DNA of 64,000 nucleotides from Sorangium cellulosum So ce56 (GCF_000067165.1 NC_010162.1:5649001-5713000); one strand, 5' to 3'; positions 1-8,893 are shown, numbered from the stretch's first letter. Numbers and translations: made by a program. The notes: generated by a model not told the origin, from the letters alone.

Positions 1-123
1 CTGGGCGCCGCGGCGTGGCTCTATTTGACCCGGCCGGCCGCGGCGCAGCCCCCGAAGGCCGGCGCGACGGCGCTCTGGCCGTTCATCGCCGGCAGCGCCG
101 CGGGCGTCGCGGGGGCCTTCTGA
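1..123 (+). CDS. C-terminal end of an unidentified protein (partial)
   Basis: An open frame enters from the left edge and stops with TGA at 121-123. The visible 40 residues are Ala-rich and contain two short hydrophobic stretches, consistent with a membrane-anchored tail of the kind found on myxobacterial surface or kinase-associated proteins. The next gene's ATG shares the last base of this stop codon (TGATG), so the two are probably translationally coupled. The family cannot be named from this tail. Confidence 0.55.
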   Translation: MGAAAWLYLTRPAAAQPPKAGATALWPFIAGSAAGVAGAF

Positions 124-983
124 TGCGCGCGTCGGCCCGCGCCCGCGGCTGCGCCGCTGCCCTGGCGGCGGCCCTCCTCTCGGCGTGCTCGCTCGTGCGC
201 CCGCTGCACGGCCTCACCTGCGAGCCCGGGGCCGGCAACGCCTCGTGCCTGTACGGCCAGCCCTGCGACGCCAGCGCCGACTGCACGACGGCGGCGTGCA
301 CCGAGGGCGTCTGCCAGTGCCCCGCCAGCATGGTGACGATCGAGAGCTCGTTCTGCGTCGATCGGACCGAGGTCTCGAACGCCGCCTACCGCGCCTTCCT
401 CGCCACGCGGCCGGACGTCGCGGCGCAGGAGCCGTTCTGCTCGTTCAACAGCACCTTCGATTTCGACGACACCGGGCCCGACGCGCCCCCCGTGTGCACG
501 ACGCGCCGCAAGGAGGACGAGCACCCCGCCACCTGCGTCGACTGGTGCGACGCGCGCGCCTTCTGCAAGAGCCACGGCAAGCGCCTCTGCGGCGAGCGCC
601 ACGGCGGCCCGCTGCCGTTCCGCGGCGGCATGGCGCAGGGCGAGTGGTTCGACGCGTGCAGCAAGCACGGCGCGCTCGCTCACTCCACCGGCGAGTTCGA
701 CGCTCTCCAGTGCAACGGCGACAGCACCGAGACGGTGCCGGTCGGCGACGACACGAGCCTGGCGTGCGAGGGCGGCTATCTCGGCCTGCAGCACATGAGC
801 GGAAACGTCCGCGAGTGGGAAGACGCGTGCTCCGACGACGTCGGTCCAGGCGACCTCTGCAGGACCCGCGGCGGGGCGTTCGACAGCGGGGGAGCGCTCG
901 AGGAGCTCCGGTGCGACGCGCGCGACGAGCGCGAGCGCGCCGACACCGATCATACGATCGGGTTCCGCTGCTGCAGCGGGTAG
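123..983 (+). CDS. Formylglycine-generating-enzyme-like (SUMF1-fold) lipoprotein
   Basis: The start is the ATG at 123, overlapping the upstream stop, which gives 286 residues. The N-terminus is a lipoprotein signal with a lipobox ending at Cys22 (LLSAC). After a Cys-rich spacer the FGE-sulfatase fold follows: VTIESSFCVDRTEVSNAAY, CVDWCDARAFCKSHGKRLCG, then MSGNVREWEDAC, RGGAF and a terminal IGFRC. These are the signature blocks of the family. In myxobacteria such proteins are usually not sulfatase-maturing enzymes but exported carbohydrate- or protein-binding lipoproteins, so catalysis is not claimed. It is probably in an operon with the upstream partial gene. Confidence 0.85.
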   Translation: MRASARARGCAAALAAALLSACSLVRPLHGLTCEPGAGNASCLYGQPCDASADCTTAACTEGVCQCPASMVTIESSFCVDRTEVSNAAYRAFLATRPDVAAQEPFCSFNSTFDFDDTGPDAPPVCTTRRKEDEHPATCVDWCDARAFCKSHGKRLCGERHGGPLPFRGGMAQGEWFDACSKHGALAHSTGEFDALQCNGDSTETVPVGDDTSLACEGGYLGLQHMSGNVREWEDACSDDVGPGDLCRTRGGAFDSGGALEELRCDARDERERADTDHTIGFRCCSG

Positions 984-1085
984 CGCGGCGGCGACGCCGG
1001 CGGCCGCGGGCTCTGCCTGGATCGCTCGCGCGATGCCATCGCCGAGGCTCGCGCGCGCGCCAGAGAAAGCTGGTATATCAAGGCT

Positions 1086-1409
1086 ATGACACCGAGAAAT
1101 TACAGGATCCTTGCTGGCGTTCTGCTTGTGGGGGTCTGCCTTGTCGCCAGCTGTCGACGGGACGGCGTAGATTGCCAAGATCTCTCCACGTCAGGCCCGA
1201 ACCTTATACTATCCGGATGTGATGACGGAATCAAACGGAGCATTGACTGCAGTAAGGGAGCAGGTGCGTATTCATGCACTTGCTTCGAGGCGGGAAGACC
1301 TGGACGCTCGTACACGGCAGCAGACGGCCCGGCGGCTGGAGGCAGACCTCAGATGATCGCGGCAGCGAAGCAGCGCTGTGGCTGGAACCTGCAACAACCC
1401 TATTTCTAG
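1086..1409 (+). CDS. Small hypothetical lipoprotein
   Basis: This is a 107-residue ORF with a typical lipoprotein signal: positively charged start, hydrophobic core LAGVLLVGVCLVASC, lipidated Cys at about residue 23. The mature part has several cysteines (CQD, GCDD, DCSK, CTCFE, RCGW) that could form disulfides outside the cytoplasm. Codon use is less G/C-biased at third positions than its neighbours. The ATG is preceded by an AAGG stretch that could serve as a ribosome site. No family was recognised. Confidence 0.5.
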   Translation: MTPRNYRILAGVLLVGVCLVASCRRDGVDCQDLSTSGPNLILSGCDDGIKRSIDCSKGAGAYSCTCFEAGRPGRSYTAADGPAAGGRPQMIAAAKQRCGWNLQQPYF

Positions 1410-1494
1410 AAGTGGGCTGCCCAGGTCGACCCGGCGAAGGGCCCTTCTCTGTCATCCGATAAACCTGCATGCTGCCACTCCCTCCCAGGAGATT
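1410..1494. other. Short intergenic stretch
   Basis: The gap between two convergent genes shows no gene or convincing terminator hairpin. Confidence 0.4.
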
Positions 1495-1877
1495 CTACGA
1501 TTCCGCCCCGGTCCGCGCAGGGCCCCCGCGGCCGACCCGATCCAGCGCCGCTCCGCCCGCTAGCCCGTCTCGCTCGCCGGCCAAGCGCTGCAACAATGCG
1601 TCGAACGGCGCCCGTTCGCCCAGTGCAGCCAGCAGCCGGCAATCCCCGCTTCCCAACCAGCCCATCGAGCGACGGCCGGCTCGGACAGGCCGGCTATCAT
1701 CCGCTCCTCGAACTCTCCCTCACGATCCTGGATGAGCTTCGCGAGGACACGGTCATCGTCCGAAGTCGACTCGATGTGCATCGTGCCGCTGTCGACAGCT
1801 CGGATGTCGTCCATCACGCGACCCCTGAAGAACGCCCAGGCGTCCTCGACCGTCTTCAGAACGAAGCTGTCGCTCAT
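1495..1877 (-). pseudogene. Frameshifted small hypothetical protein
   Basis: Reading from the ATG at 1877 gives an acidic protein beginning MSDSFVLKTVEDAWAFF, which stays convincing up to WAGWEAGIAG near position 1640. There the original frame degrades into an unlikely tail (stop at 1560). A neighbouring frame continues sensibly as LLAALGERAPFDALLQRLAG and ends at a TAG at 1495-1497. A single-base indel near 1640 would join the two halves into a protein of about 126 residues. It is either a decayed gene or a base-call error. No family is recognised, and the region around it is full of gene fossils. Confidence 0.45.
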
Positions 1878-1889
1878 CGGTGTTCACGC

Positions 1890-1990
1890 AAAGTGCTCGG
1901 GTTCGTGCCGGTGCAGTTCAAGATCATCGAGGAAAAGCGGGAGAAGCTCGCCTGCCCGCGCTGCCCCGAGCAGGGCGTAACGACGGCGGA
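1890..1990 (+). pseudogene. IS66-family transposase remnant (zinc-finger part)
   Basis: In the frame containing the GTG at 1893 the translation reads VLGFVPVQFKIIEEKREK and then LACPRCPEQGVTTA. This matches the part of IS66-type TnpC transposases where a V-P-x-Q-F-x-V-I-E segment leads into a C-x-x-C zinc-binding motif. Nothing of the catalytic domain follows, because the frame runs directly into unrelated sequence before the gene at 2134. This is inferred to be a fossil insertion sequence, with no terminal repeats seen. Confidence 0.6.
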
Positions 1991-2133
1991 CAGCGAGAAG
2001 GTGATGGACCGAGGGCGACCAGGACCCGCATCTTCGCCGTGCGCGCGGCTCGCGACCCCGCACGTGCTCGCAGCTTGCCGCGCCGCGCCCCCGCTGATAG
2101 CTCGCTGGGCGCAATCAGGAAGCGAGGGGACGT

Positions 2134-2553
2134 ATGAGCGAATACCGAACAATCGCGGCGGCGCCGGTGCTGGTGGCGGCGTTCCGGGATCAGATCTTCG
2201 GCGTCGACCCGGCCACCGGGCGCGTGCTCTGGGAGTACAAGCAGGCCGGGGGCGGTTTCTCTTCCACAGCGCTCCTGATCACGCCTGCGGCGATCTACGC
2301 GGCGAGCTTCAGCCACGTCGCCTGTCTGCATTACCCGACGGGCGAGCTGCTCTGGGAGGTGAAGGCCGCCACGCAGGGCCGCGCCACGCTCCTCCTGGAG
2401 GGAGACCGGCTCTTCGTCGCCAAGCAGGGCGAGGTGGAGTGTTTCTCGCTCACCGGCAAGAGCCTCTGGCACAACCAGTTCAAGAGCAAGGGGATGGGCC
2501 CGGTCGCCCTGGGCGTGCCGGACAATGTGGCGCAGCCGGACGATAAGGACTGA
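2134..2553 (+). CDS. PQQ-like beta-propeller repeat protein
   Basis: This 139-residue protein has repeated strands of the PQQ/quinoprotein propeller type: FGVDPATGRVLWEYK, LHYPTGELLWEVK and FSLTGKSLWHNQFK, each ending in the usual L-W turn. It has no signal peptide and only about three blades, so it is much shorter than quinoprotein dehydrogenases. It probably acts as a small binding or assembly protein rather than an enzyme. The ATG at 2134 follows a purine-rich stretch (AGCGAGGGGACGT). It is probably a monocistronic gene facing a truncated oxidoreductase. Confidence 0.7.
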   Translation: MSEYRTIAAAPVLVAAFRDQIFGVDPATGRVLWEYKQAGGGFSSTALLITPAAIYAASFSHVACLHYPTGELLWEVKAATQGRATLLLEGDRLFVAKQGEVECFSLTGKSLWHNQFKSKGMGPVALGVPDNVAQPDDKD

Positions 2554-2565
2554 CGCCCCCCGGCG

Positions 2566-2709
2566 CTACGCCGCCCGCGCCTCCCAGTCGATCCGGTACG
2601 CGTGCACGCGCGCCTGCGCCGCCGCGCCGAGCCGCAGGAACAGCGGCAGCGCCCGGTCGCGGAACCACTCGGCCACCGGACCGGCGACCAGCAACGCGCC
2701 GGAGCCGCC
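2566..2709 (-). pseudogene. C-terminal remnant of an FAD-dependent monooxygenase
   Basis: The minus strand reads GGSGALLVAGPVAEWFRD, then RALPLFLRLGAAAQARVHAY, and ends RIDWEARAA before a TAG at 2568-2566. The ending Y-R-I-D-W is characteristic of the last residues of 2-polyprenyl-6-methoxyphenol-hydroxylase-type FAD monooxygenases. The FAD-binding and substrate domains are missing: upstream sequence goes straight into the methyltransferase gene. It is interpreted as a deletion remnant. Confidence 0.5.
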
Positions 2710-2745
2710 GACAGGGCCGGCCGCAGGCCGTCTGGCGAGGTGCCG

Positions 2746-3504
2746 TCAGCGCCGCCGGGCCAGGTGCAGCGTGAGGTCGGCGTCGAGCGTCACTCGATCG
2801 GGGAGCACGGCCCGCACCGCAGCGAGAGCCAGTTCCCGGACGGACGCGGGGAGCTCGAGGTAGGCCGAGATCGTCGAGAGATGGCCGACATAGTCCGAGG
2901 CGGAGAGCGTCGGGCGCCGGGTGACCACGACCTGGCGCACGTCCGTGAAGGCGTCCGACCTGATCAGCTCCGTGCCGGGCCACCGCATCGCCGCGCCCTC
3001 CGGTGTGCCGTCGGGCGACGGCACCTCGTCGTCGTCGAGGAACGGCGCGCGGGCGGCGCGGACAGCCTCCGCGAGGCCGGGGTCGGCCAGCCGCAGCGGC
3101 GCGCCGAACGAGGCGAACGCCGCGTCCGGCCCCAGGAGAGCGGCCACCCGCTCCCAGCGACCCGACGGCGCGGTCCAGTGCAGCGCGGCGGCCGCGAACA
3201 CGAGGTCGTAGGTCCGCGTCAGCGGGAGGTCCTCGAAGGCTCCCCGGACGACGGTCACGCTCGCGGGCACCTGACGGCGGAGCTCGGCGAGCATGGCCGC
3301 GTCCGGGTCCGTGGCGGTGACCTCGATGCCGCGGGCTGCGAAAGCCCGCGTGGCCTTGCCCGTGCCGGCGCCGATCTCGAGAGCGGAGCGCACGGGCCGG
3401 CCCGCGTACTCGAGCACCAGGTCGACGAGCTCGTCGGGGTAGCCCAGCCGGAACCGCTCGTACGCGGACGCGGCGCTGCCGAAGGTGCGAGCGCGCGAGG
3501 TCAT
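2746..3504 (-). CDS. Class I SAM-dependent methyltransferase
   Basis: The start is the ATG at 3504, giving MTSRARTFGSAASAYERFRL and 252 residues. Motif I of the SAM-binding Rossmann fold is clear (ALEIGAGTGKATRAFA), followed by the acidic motif II (VTATDPDAAML), FEDLPL, and the YDLVFAAAALHW segment typical of small-molecule methyltransferases of the Methyltransf_11 type. The C-terminal third has the helical cap with DYVGHLSTISAYLELP. The N-terminal Y-E-R-x-R-x-G-Y-P block is common to this subfamily. The natural substrate is not predictable, and no biosynthetic neighbours are present. Confidence 0.85.
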   Translation of the reverse strand: MTSRARTFGSAASAYERFRLGYPDELVDLVLEYAGRPVRSALEIGAGTGKATRAFAARGIEVTATDPDAAMLAELRRQVPASVTVVRGAFEDLPLTRTYDLVFAAAALHWTAPSGRWERVAALLGPDAAFASFGAPLRLADPGLAEAVRAARAPFLDDDEVPSPDGTPEGAAMRWPGTELIRSDAFTDVRQVVVTRRPTLSASDYVGHLSTISAYLELPASVRELALAAVRAVLPDRVTLDADLTLHLARRR

Positions 3505-3614
3505 GGTCGTCAGTCTGGTCCGCCCGGCGCGACGGCTCACGCACTTTTCGACGAACCGGGAGCATCGTTCAATCGCAGATCCGCTGTTCTCCTCCAAGCG
3601 GCCCAACCAGCGGA

Positions 3615-3676
3615 TACTACGAAAATCGCTACTGTTTCCAGCGACCACCCACCATCGACTGGTTTCTCTGGCGGGA
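3615..3676. repeat. 62-bp dispersed repeat, copy 1
   Basis: This stretch aligns without gaps to 21845-21906, with about 52 of 62 bases identical. The shared cores are ATCGCTACTGTTTCC and GGTTTCTCTGGCGGGA. Both copies lie just upstream of a short plus-strand ORF and beside truncated genes. The size and divergence suggest a small non-autonomous mobile element or an extragenic repeat family of this genome rather than a coding sequence. Confidence 0.6.
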
Positions 3677-3689
3677 CGATTCCGCGGGG

Positions 3690-4019
3690 GTGAACCGTCG
3701 CGCTCCGTCGCTTTCCCCGGAGTTCCAGGGGGGCGTGGCCACAGATCGCACCGGTTCGAAGGGCATGGGCCCAACCCGGGCCCGACCGCCGGACCTCTGG
3801 CCCGGAGCGCTCGCGACCGTCGATCCGTCACCTCGGGCGGCCGTCGTCGCCTCGCTCGCCGGCACGCTGAGCCGAGCCGTCGCCCTCGGGGATTTGAAGG
3901 CAACCCGGGTCGTTCACGAGGCGATCGGGCAGCTGCTGCTTCGTGGTCCTGTCGGCCCTGGCCCTCGACGCCCTGCTGCTCCTGTGGCGAGGGATGCCAG
4001 AGACGGTAAAGGCAGGTGA
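3690..4019 (+). CDS. Small hypothetical protein with a helical module related to the ORF at 8184
   Basis: The GTG at 3690 opens 109 codons. The middle reads RAAVVASLAGTLSRAVALGD followed by LKATRVVHEAIGQLL, an amphipathic helical pair. Position for position this resembles RQVLVATLTQTIAAAHAAGD in the ORF at 8184-8507. The C-terminus is Pro/Arg-rich and may be frameshifted relative to the relative's VVDLASARR ending. Function is unknown. The rest of 3505-4138 holds only the 62-bp repeat and weak coding signal. Confidence 0.35.
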   Translation: MNRRAPSLSPEFQGGVATDRTGSKGMGPTRARPPDLWPGALATVDPSPRAAVVASLAGTLSRAVALGDLKATRVVHEAIGQLLLRGPVGPGPRRPAAPVARDARDGKGR

Positions 4020-4138
4020 GCCCTCCACGCTGCCACAACTAGCCCCTGCGCGGGGATTGAGGAGCTGCCCAGCGACGTGCATGACGCTCCGTTCGATCTG
4101 GCAATGCCCACGCCGGTCCGGGTACGGTGGTGCGCGCC

Positions 4139-7100
4139 ATGGCAGAGCCCCCTCAAGGCATGCTCGATCAGCTCCGTGACATGGGCTTCGAGCTCGCCCC
4201 GGAGCTGCGCCGTCTGTCGGCCGTCGCGGCGCAGGCGCACGCCTATCGCAGGCAGCAGGGGCGGCTCGGGCGTCAGGCGAGGCTCTCCAGGGATCTGGAT
4301 GAGCTGTCGCGCTCGACGGTCTTCTACGCTGCCTACCAGGTGAACTCCGCGGTCCGCAACGCGCTCGAGGCGTCGGGCTTCAGCTCCGCGCGTTATGAGC
4401 GGCTGACAGGCCTGGTGGGGTTTGCTCCACGGGATACCCAGGTCGACGATACGTCGCCGGTCAGCGAGGCCGTTCTCGCCGGACTCGATCAATACCGGTC
4501 GCAGCGGACGGAGCGACGCGCCCTCGACGCGGCGGGGCTCGTCGTCAGCATCCTCAAGACGGCCACCACGGGACCGTTTGGCGACCGCTTCTCCAGCGCG
4601 GGCGGGAACGTGGACGCCGCGCTCCGGGCGCTCGAGGCGCTCCTTCCCGGACCGGCGGATCGCGCCTCCGCCCCGCCGTCCACCGCGGCGACGGAGCCCT
4701 CGCAAGCCGCCGTGCGCGAAGCGCAGCTGCTGCTGCAAGCGCGGTCGAAGAGCCTCGCCACGGACGGAGTCGCTGGACGGGAGACCAGGGCCGCCATCGC
4801 GGCGTTCCAGGCCGAGATCGGGCGGCGCGCGGACGGGCAGATCAGCCCCGAGCTGCTGGCCGCGCTCCGCGAGCGCCTTGGGCCAGCCCGCGACGACTGG
4901 CTGATCGATGTCTCCGCCACGCAAGCGTCCCCCGCCGGAGCGGCGTTCGACGACCGCGGGCGGCTCTGGGTCCTCGACAGGGAAGGCAACCTGAGCCGGT
5001 ACACGGACCTGCCGCGCGCACGCGATATCAACCATGCCTTGCCGCGCGAGGGCGCGCTCGCGCTCGAGGTGAGCCCGTCACCCCATCCGCCCCGCGCCGT
5101 CGTCCTGACGCACGAAGGATTGATCCACCTCGACGAGGACGGGCACTCCGGCGCTTCCATGCAGGAAGCTGTCTGTGCGCGGTTCGACCGGCGCGGCCGA
5201 CTCGCGGTGGCCGCCGGACACATGCTGCGGGTGACGGATCCTGCGGCGCCGGGCGCCGAGCGCGCCCTGGAGGTGCAGCGGCCAGCGCGCGACATCGCCT
5301 GGGGAGCCGGTGACGTGCTCTTCGTCGACACCGGGGCGGGGGTGCTGCGCGTGTCCCTGACGGAGGAGCCGCCCGCCTTCGCACAGCTCCCCGGGGAGAG
5401 CGCCGGGGAGCCGCCCGGTGGGCACGGAGTGGCCGCGTCCGCCGACGGGAAGCTCGTGGCCGTCCAGCGGGGCTCCTGCCTCGTGCTCGACGCGCGCACG
5501 CTGGAACTCCACGGGCAGAGCGATCCGTCCGGCGGCGCTGTCTCCGCGCTTGAGTTCTCACCTGACGGGCGATGGCTCGTCCTCGGTCATGCGAGCGGGC
5601 TCCTAGAGGTCCGCGAGCCCTACTCCCTGCGCATCGTCCGCTCGTGGCAGGGCCACGCGGGCCGCGTGATTACCATCGCCTTCGACGGCCCCGGCCAACG
5701 GCTCGTGACGAGCGGCTACGACGCCACCGTGAAGTTATGGCGCTTCGCCCCCGCGAGCTCCGCGTCCATCGCCGTGCTGACCTCCGATCTCGAGCACCTC
5801 AACAAGCCGCTCGGCATCTCGCGCGACATCGCCGCCTTCTCCCGGGTCCTGCTCGCCACAGATCTCCGCCCGCCGCTGTCGGTCGGCTTGTTCGGCGACT
5901 GGGGCTCTGGCAAGAGCTTCTTCATCGAGCACCTCAAGCGTCGCATCGCACGCGACGCGGATGCCTCGCGCGAGGCGCGGAAGCGGGGGGAACAGCCCGG
6001 CCTCGTGGGCGAGGTCGTCCAGATCACGTTCAACGCGTGGCACTATCTCGAGGCCAACCTGTGGGCAGGCCTGGTGTCGCACCTGTTCGACGAGCTGGGT
6101 CAGCGCGTGAACCCGCACGAGCCCGCCAGCGTCACGCGCCGGCGGCTCCTCGCGAGCCTCGAGACCTCGCAGGTAGCGAAGAAGGACGCCGAGGAGCGGC
6201 GCGAGGCGGCCTCGAAGCGGGTCGACGTGGCGCGGGAGCGCGTCGCGCGCCTCGCTTGCGAGGAGGAGCAGATCCGCCACGCCGCGCTGCAGATTGAGAC
6301 GAGCGCCGTCCTCCAGTCCGCGTTTCAATGGCTGTCGGATCACGCACGCAAGGGGCTCGACGAGGCGGGAGCAGCCGAGGTGCTCCGGGAATGGCGCGAT
6401 CGCCTGGGCAGGCTCCGGACGGTGTGGGGCCGCGTCGTCGAGGCGATGAAGGTCGCATTCTCCGCCGAGGTGTGGGCCGTCGTCCTGCTCCTCGCCGCCG
6501 CCGTCACCGTCGCCTTCTGGTACCTCGGCGGCAGGTCGACCCTGGGGGCGGTCCTCGCCAGCGCCGGGTCGTTCGTCGTCTGGGCGGCGCGCGTCGCACG
6601 GATCGCCGCCGCGCCGACCGACGCCGCGGTCGCCTGGGCCGAGCGGTTTTTGGCTCCGGTCGAGGCCTCGGCGGACGCGCAGAGGAAGCGCGCCGCGGAG
6701 CGGCTCGCCGCCGCGGCCCACGCCTCCGACGTCGCGCGCGGCGAGCTCACCGCCAAGCACAAGGAGCTTGCGCAGGCGGACGCGGAGCTCAAGGCCGCCG
6801 CCGAGGCCGTCAGCAAGGCCGAGAGCGATCTGGACGAGGCGAAGGCCGGCCGCGTGCTCTTCCGGTTCCTGGCGGAGCGCGCGCAGACCGACGACTATCG
6901 CCGCCACCTCGGGATCGTGAGCCTCATCCGGCGCGACCTCGCCCAGCTGTCGCGGCTGGTCGGCGTCTCGCCGGACGGAGAGACGCCCCCGAAGGAGCTC
7001 GTCGCGCAGGTCGATCGGATCGTCTTGTACATCGACGATCTCGATCGGTGTCCGCCGGGGCGCGTGGTCGAGGTCCTCGAGGCCGTGCACCTGCTGCTCG

Positions 7101-8080
7101 GCATGCGGCTCTTCGTGGTCGTCGTCGCGGTCGACTCCCGCTGGCTCGTGCGGTCGCTCTACGAGCACTATGGCAAGCTCCTCCCGCTGGAGCGGAGCCA
7201 TCGGGGCGAAAGCGTCGCCGTGCGGCTGACCACCCCGCGCCAGTTCCTCGAGAAGATCTTCCAGATCCCGTTCGCCGTCCCGTCGCTCGACACCACGCTG
7301 TTCGCGGGCGTCGTCCGCGCGCTCCTTCCTCTCGAGGCCGACGCGGACACCGATACGTCCGCCGCGGCGGACCGCGGGCGATCCTCGCTGGCGCGGGCGA
7401 GCGACGGGGGGGACTCGGGCACGGCCGTCGCCGCCGGACAGGGCGCCGGCGCCGCGGAGGACGCGCCGGCGTCCGCCGGGCGCGGCGCGGACCAGGGCCA
7501 GGGAGGCGGGGTGCGGGTCGGCGCGCCGAAGGCCACGCCGCCGCCTCCTCCCAGGCTCAAGATCACGCTCGCGGAGCGGGAGTTCATCGAGACGCTCGTC
7601 CCGCTCCTCTCCACCCCTCGGAGCACGAAGAGCCTGATCAACGTCTACCGGGTCCTCCGGGCGCGCCTCGAGATTCCCGGCTCGGACGAGCCCTCGCTGG
7701 ACGAGTTCCTCGCGCGGCGCGAGTTCGGCCCCGTGCTCCTGCTGCTCGCGCTGCAAATCGGTGAGCCGGTGCTCGCGCACGTGCTCGCCCAGCACCTCGC
7801 GCCTGGAGGGCTTGACGCGTCGGTCGACGATCTCGACGTGGTTGTGAAGCGCTTCTCCGAAGCGCATGACGACAAGCTGAGATTGCTGTCCCGCCTGCTA
7901 TCCATGCTGCGAGACCGGCGGCTCCTCGGGGCGAGCCTGCTGTCGTTCCGCGCCTGGATCCCGCGCGTCCGGCGGTTCTCCTTCGAGCCCTGGGTCGAGT
8001 CCCTGCCCGCGGAGGTCCCGCCGAGCGGACCGAGGGCGGGTGATGCCCGCATGCCGTGGGGCGAAAGCGGCCCCCTCTGA
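4139..8080 (+). CDS. KAP-family P-loop NTPase with peptidoglycan-binding-like and WD40 repeat regions
   Basis: This is a 1313-residue protein from the ATG at 4139 (a GTG at 4127 is possible). Residues 1-180 form a helical region of unknown kind. Residues 190-245 resemble a PG_binding_1 domain (LATDGVAGRETRAAIAAFQ). Residues 255-540 are WD40-like, with SPDGRWLVLGHASG and GYDATVKLW blades. A KAP NTPase starts near 575, with Walker A GLFGDWGSGKS and Walker B IVLYIDDLDRC near 960. Between them lie two transmembrane segments (about 780-823) and coiled-coil stretches, the usual KAP insertion. KAP ATPases are membrane-tethered and recur in phage-defence and signalling loci. Here the propeller probably senses and the NTPase acts at the inner membrane. 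No partner enzyme is adjacent apart from small ORFs, so a defence role is inference. Confidence 0.85.
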   Translation: MAEPPQGMLDQLRDMGFELAPELRRLSAVAAQAHAYRRQQGRLGRQARLSRDLDELSRSTVFYAAYQVNSAVRNALEASGFSSARYERLTGLVGFAPRDTQVDDTSPVSEAVLAGLDQYRSQRTERRALDAAGLVVSILKTATTGPFGDRFSSAGGNVDAALRALEALLPGPADRASAPPSTAATEPSQAAVREAQLLLQARSKSLATDGVAGRETRAAIAAFQAEIGRRADGQISPELLAALRERLGPARDDWLIDVSATQASPAGAAFDDRGRLWVLDREGNLSRYTDLPRARDINHALPREGALALEVSPSPHPPRAVVLTHEGLIHLDEDGHSGASMQEAVCARFDRRGRLAVAAGHMLRVTDPAAPGAERALEVQRPARDIAWGAGDVLFVDTGAGVLRVSLTEEPPAFAQLPGESAGEPPGGHGVAASADGKLVAVQRGSCLVLDARTLELHGQSDPSGGAVSALEFSPDGRWLVLGHASGLLEVREPYSLRIVRSWQGHAGRVITIAFDGPGQRLVTSGYDATVKLWRFAPASSASIAVLTSDLEHLNKPLGISRDIAAFSRVLLATDLRPPLSVGLFGDWGSGKSFFIEHLKRRIARDADASREARKRGEQPGLVGEVVQITFNAWHYLEANLWAGLVSHLFDELGQRVNPHEPASVTRRRLLASLETSQVAKKDAEERREAASKRVDVARERVARLACEEEQIRHAALQIETSAVLQSAFQWLSDHARKGLDEAGAAEVLREWRDRLGRLRTVWGRVVEAMKVAFSAEVWAVVLLLAAAVTVAFWYLGGRSTLGAVLASAGSFVVWAARVARIAAAPTDAAVAWAERFLAPVEASADAQRKRAAERLAAAAHASDVARGELTAKHKELAQADAELKAAAEAVSKAESDLDEAKAGRVLFRFLAERAQTDDYRRHLGIVSLIRRDLAQLSRLVGVSPDGETPPKELVAQVDRIVLYIDDLDRCPPGRVVEVLEAVHLLLGMRLFVVVVAVDSRWLVRSLYEHYGKLLPLERSHRGESVAVRLTTPRQFLEKIFQIPFAVPSLDTTLFAGVVRALLPLEADADTDTSAAADRGRSSLARASDGGDSGTAVAAGQGAGAAEDAPASAGRGADQGQGGGVRVGAPKATPPPPPRLKITLAEREFIETLVPLLSTPRSTKSLINVYRVLRARLEIPGSDEPSLDEFLARREFGPVLLLLALQIGEPVLAHVLAQHLAPGGLDASVDDLDVVVKRFSEAHDDKLRLLSRLLSMLRDRRLLGASLLSFRAWIPRVRRFSFEPWVESLPAEVPPSGPRAGDARMPWGESGPL

Positions 8081-8183
8081 ATCAGTTGCTGATACAGCGT
8101 CTCCTTTCCAGGGGGAGCGGGATGACGCGTTCGGGCGGGTTTCAGCGGGTTTCGAGGGGGTCGAGGCCGGTGTCAACCTGGGG

Positions 8184-8507
8184 ATGCCGCGCGCTAACCC
8201 CGCGATCTCTGGTCGGCCGGACGATTCGGTGACGCTTCCGGCGGTGCCCTCAGCGCCCACGTATGAGGCAGCGCTGGCGACCCCTCCCCGACCCGAAGCA
8301 GCCCCGACCACGCGCCCGACGAGCAACCCGCGCCAGGTGCTCGTCGCAACCCTCACGCAGACCATCGCCGCTGCCCACGCGGCGGGCGACCTTGCGACCG
8401 CGCAGATCGCCGCTCGTACCCTCTCAGAGCTCCTCAGTGCCCCGCAGGCGCCTGCACACGTCGCGCCCGTGGTCGACCTCGCCAGCGCCCGCCGCGCGCG
8501 ATCTTGA
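8184..8507 (+). CDS. Small hypothetical protein ending in VVDLASARR
   Basis: The frame is open from 8040, but coding character begins around the ATG at 8184, giving about 107 residues. A Pro/Thr-rich N-terminal half leads into a helical module (RQVLVATLTQTIAAAHAAGD, LATAQIAARTLSELL) and ends VVDLASARRARS. The helical module is a distant copy of that in the ORF at 3690-4019, so the two flank the KAP gene. No known domain. The start is uncertain. Confidence 0.45.
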   Translation: MPRANPAISGRPDDSVTLPAVPSAPTYEAALATPPRPEAAPTTRPTSNPRQVLVATLTQTIAAAHAAGDLATAQIAARTLSELLSAPQAPAHVAPVVDLASARRARS

Positions 8508-8893
8508 GCCCACCCTGAGCGCCGCCGCGGCCACGCTGAATACTGCGGCCGTCGATCAGGCCGGGAAGCACCACGAGAAAGCGCACCGCCTCGATGAGAC
8601 CGCCGTCCCCAACCGGCTGGCCTACGTCCTCGGCCGAGTGTTCTCCCCCCATCCGGGGCAGTCGAGGAGCGGGCCCACTTGGATCCGCTCTGGCTGATCG
8701 AACCGAGGGAAAGGAAGGCGCTGATCCTTCTCGACGAGGGCGAGCTGGTGAGCGAGGTCGCTCGAAGCCTGGGGTTGCCCATTGGGACCTCGTTCTCAGG
8801 TTCCGCCGGGGGGGTAAAAGCCTCTCGCCGCCGTGCTCAAGCGCTGGCGTCGGGCCTCTTGAGATACTCGCACAGGCTGGTGGATTCTGATTT
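8508..8893. other. Spacer with a possible helix-turn-helix remnant
   Basis: There is no complete gene here. On the plus strand from the TTG at 8679 the translation contains LIEPRERKALILLDEGELV and SEVARSLGLPIGTS, which looks like the helix-turn-helix start of a transposase or regulator. It then breaks up within 40 codons. The base composition becomes noticeably less G/C-rich from about 8880, where the OLD nuclease gene ends. Confidence 0.3.
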
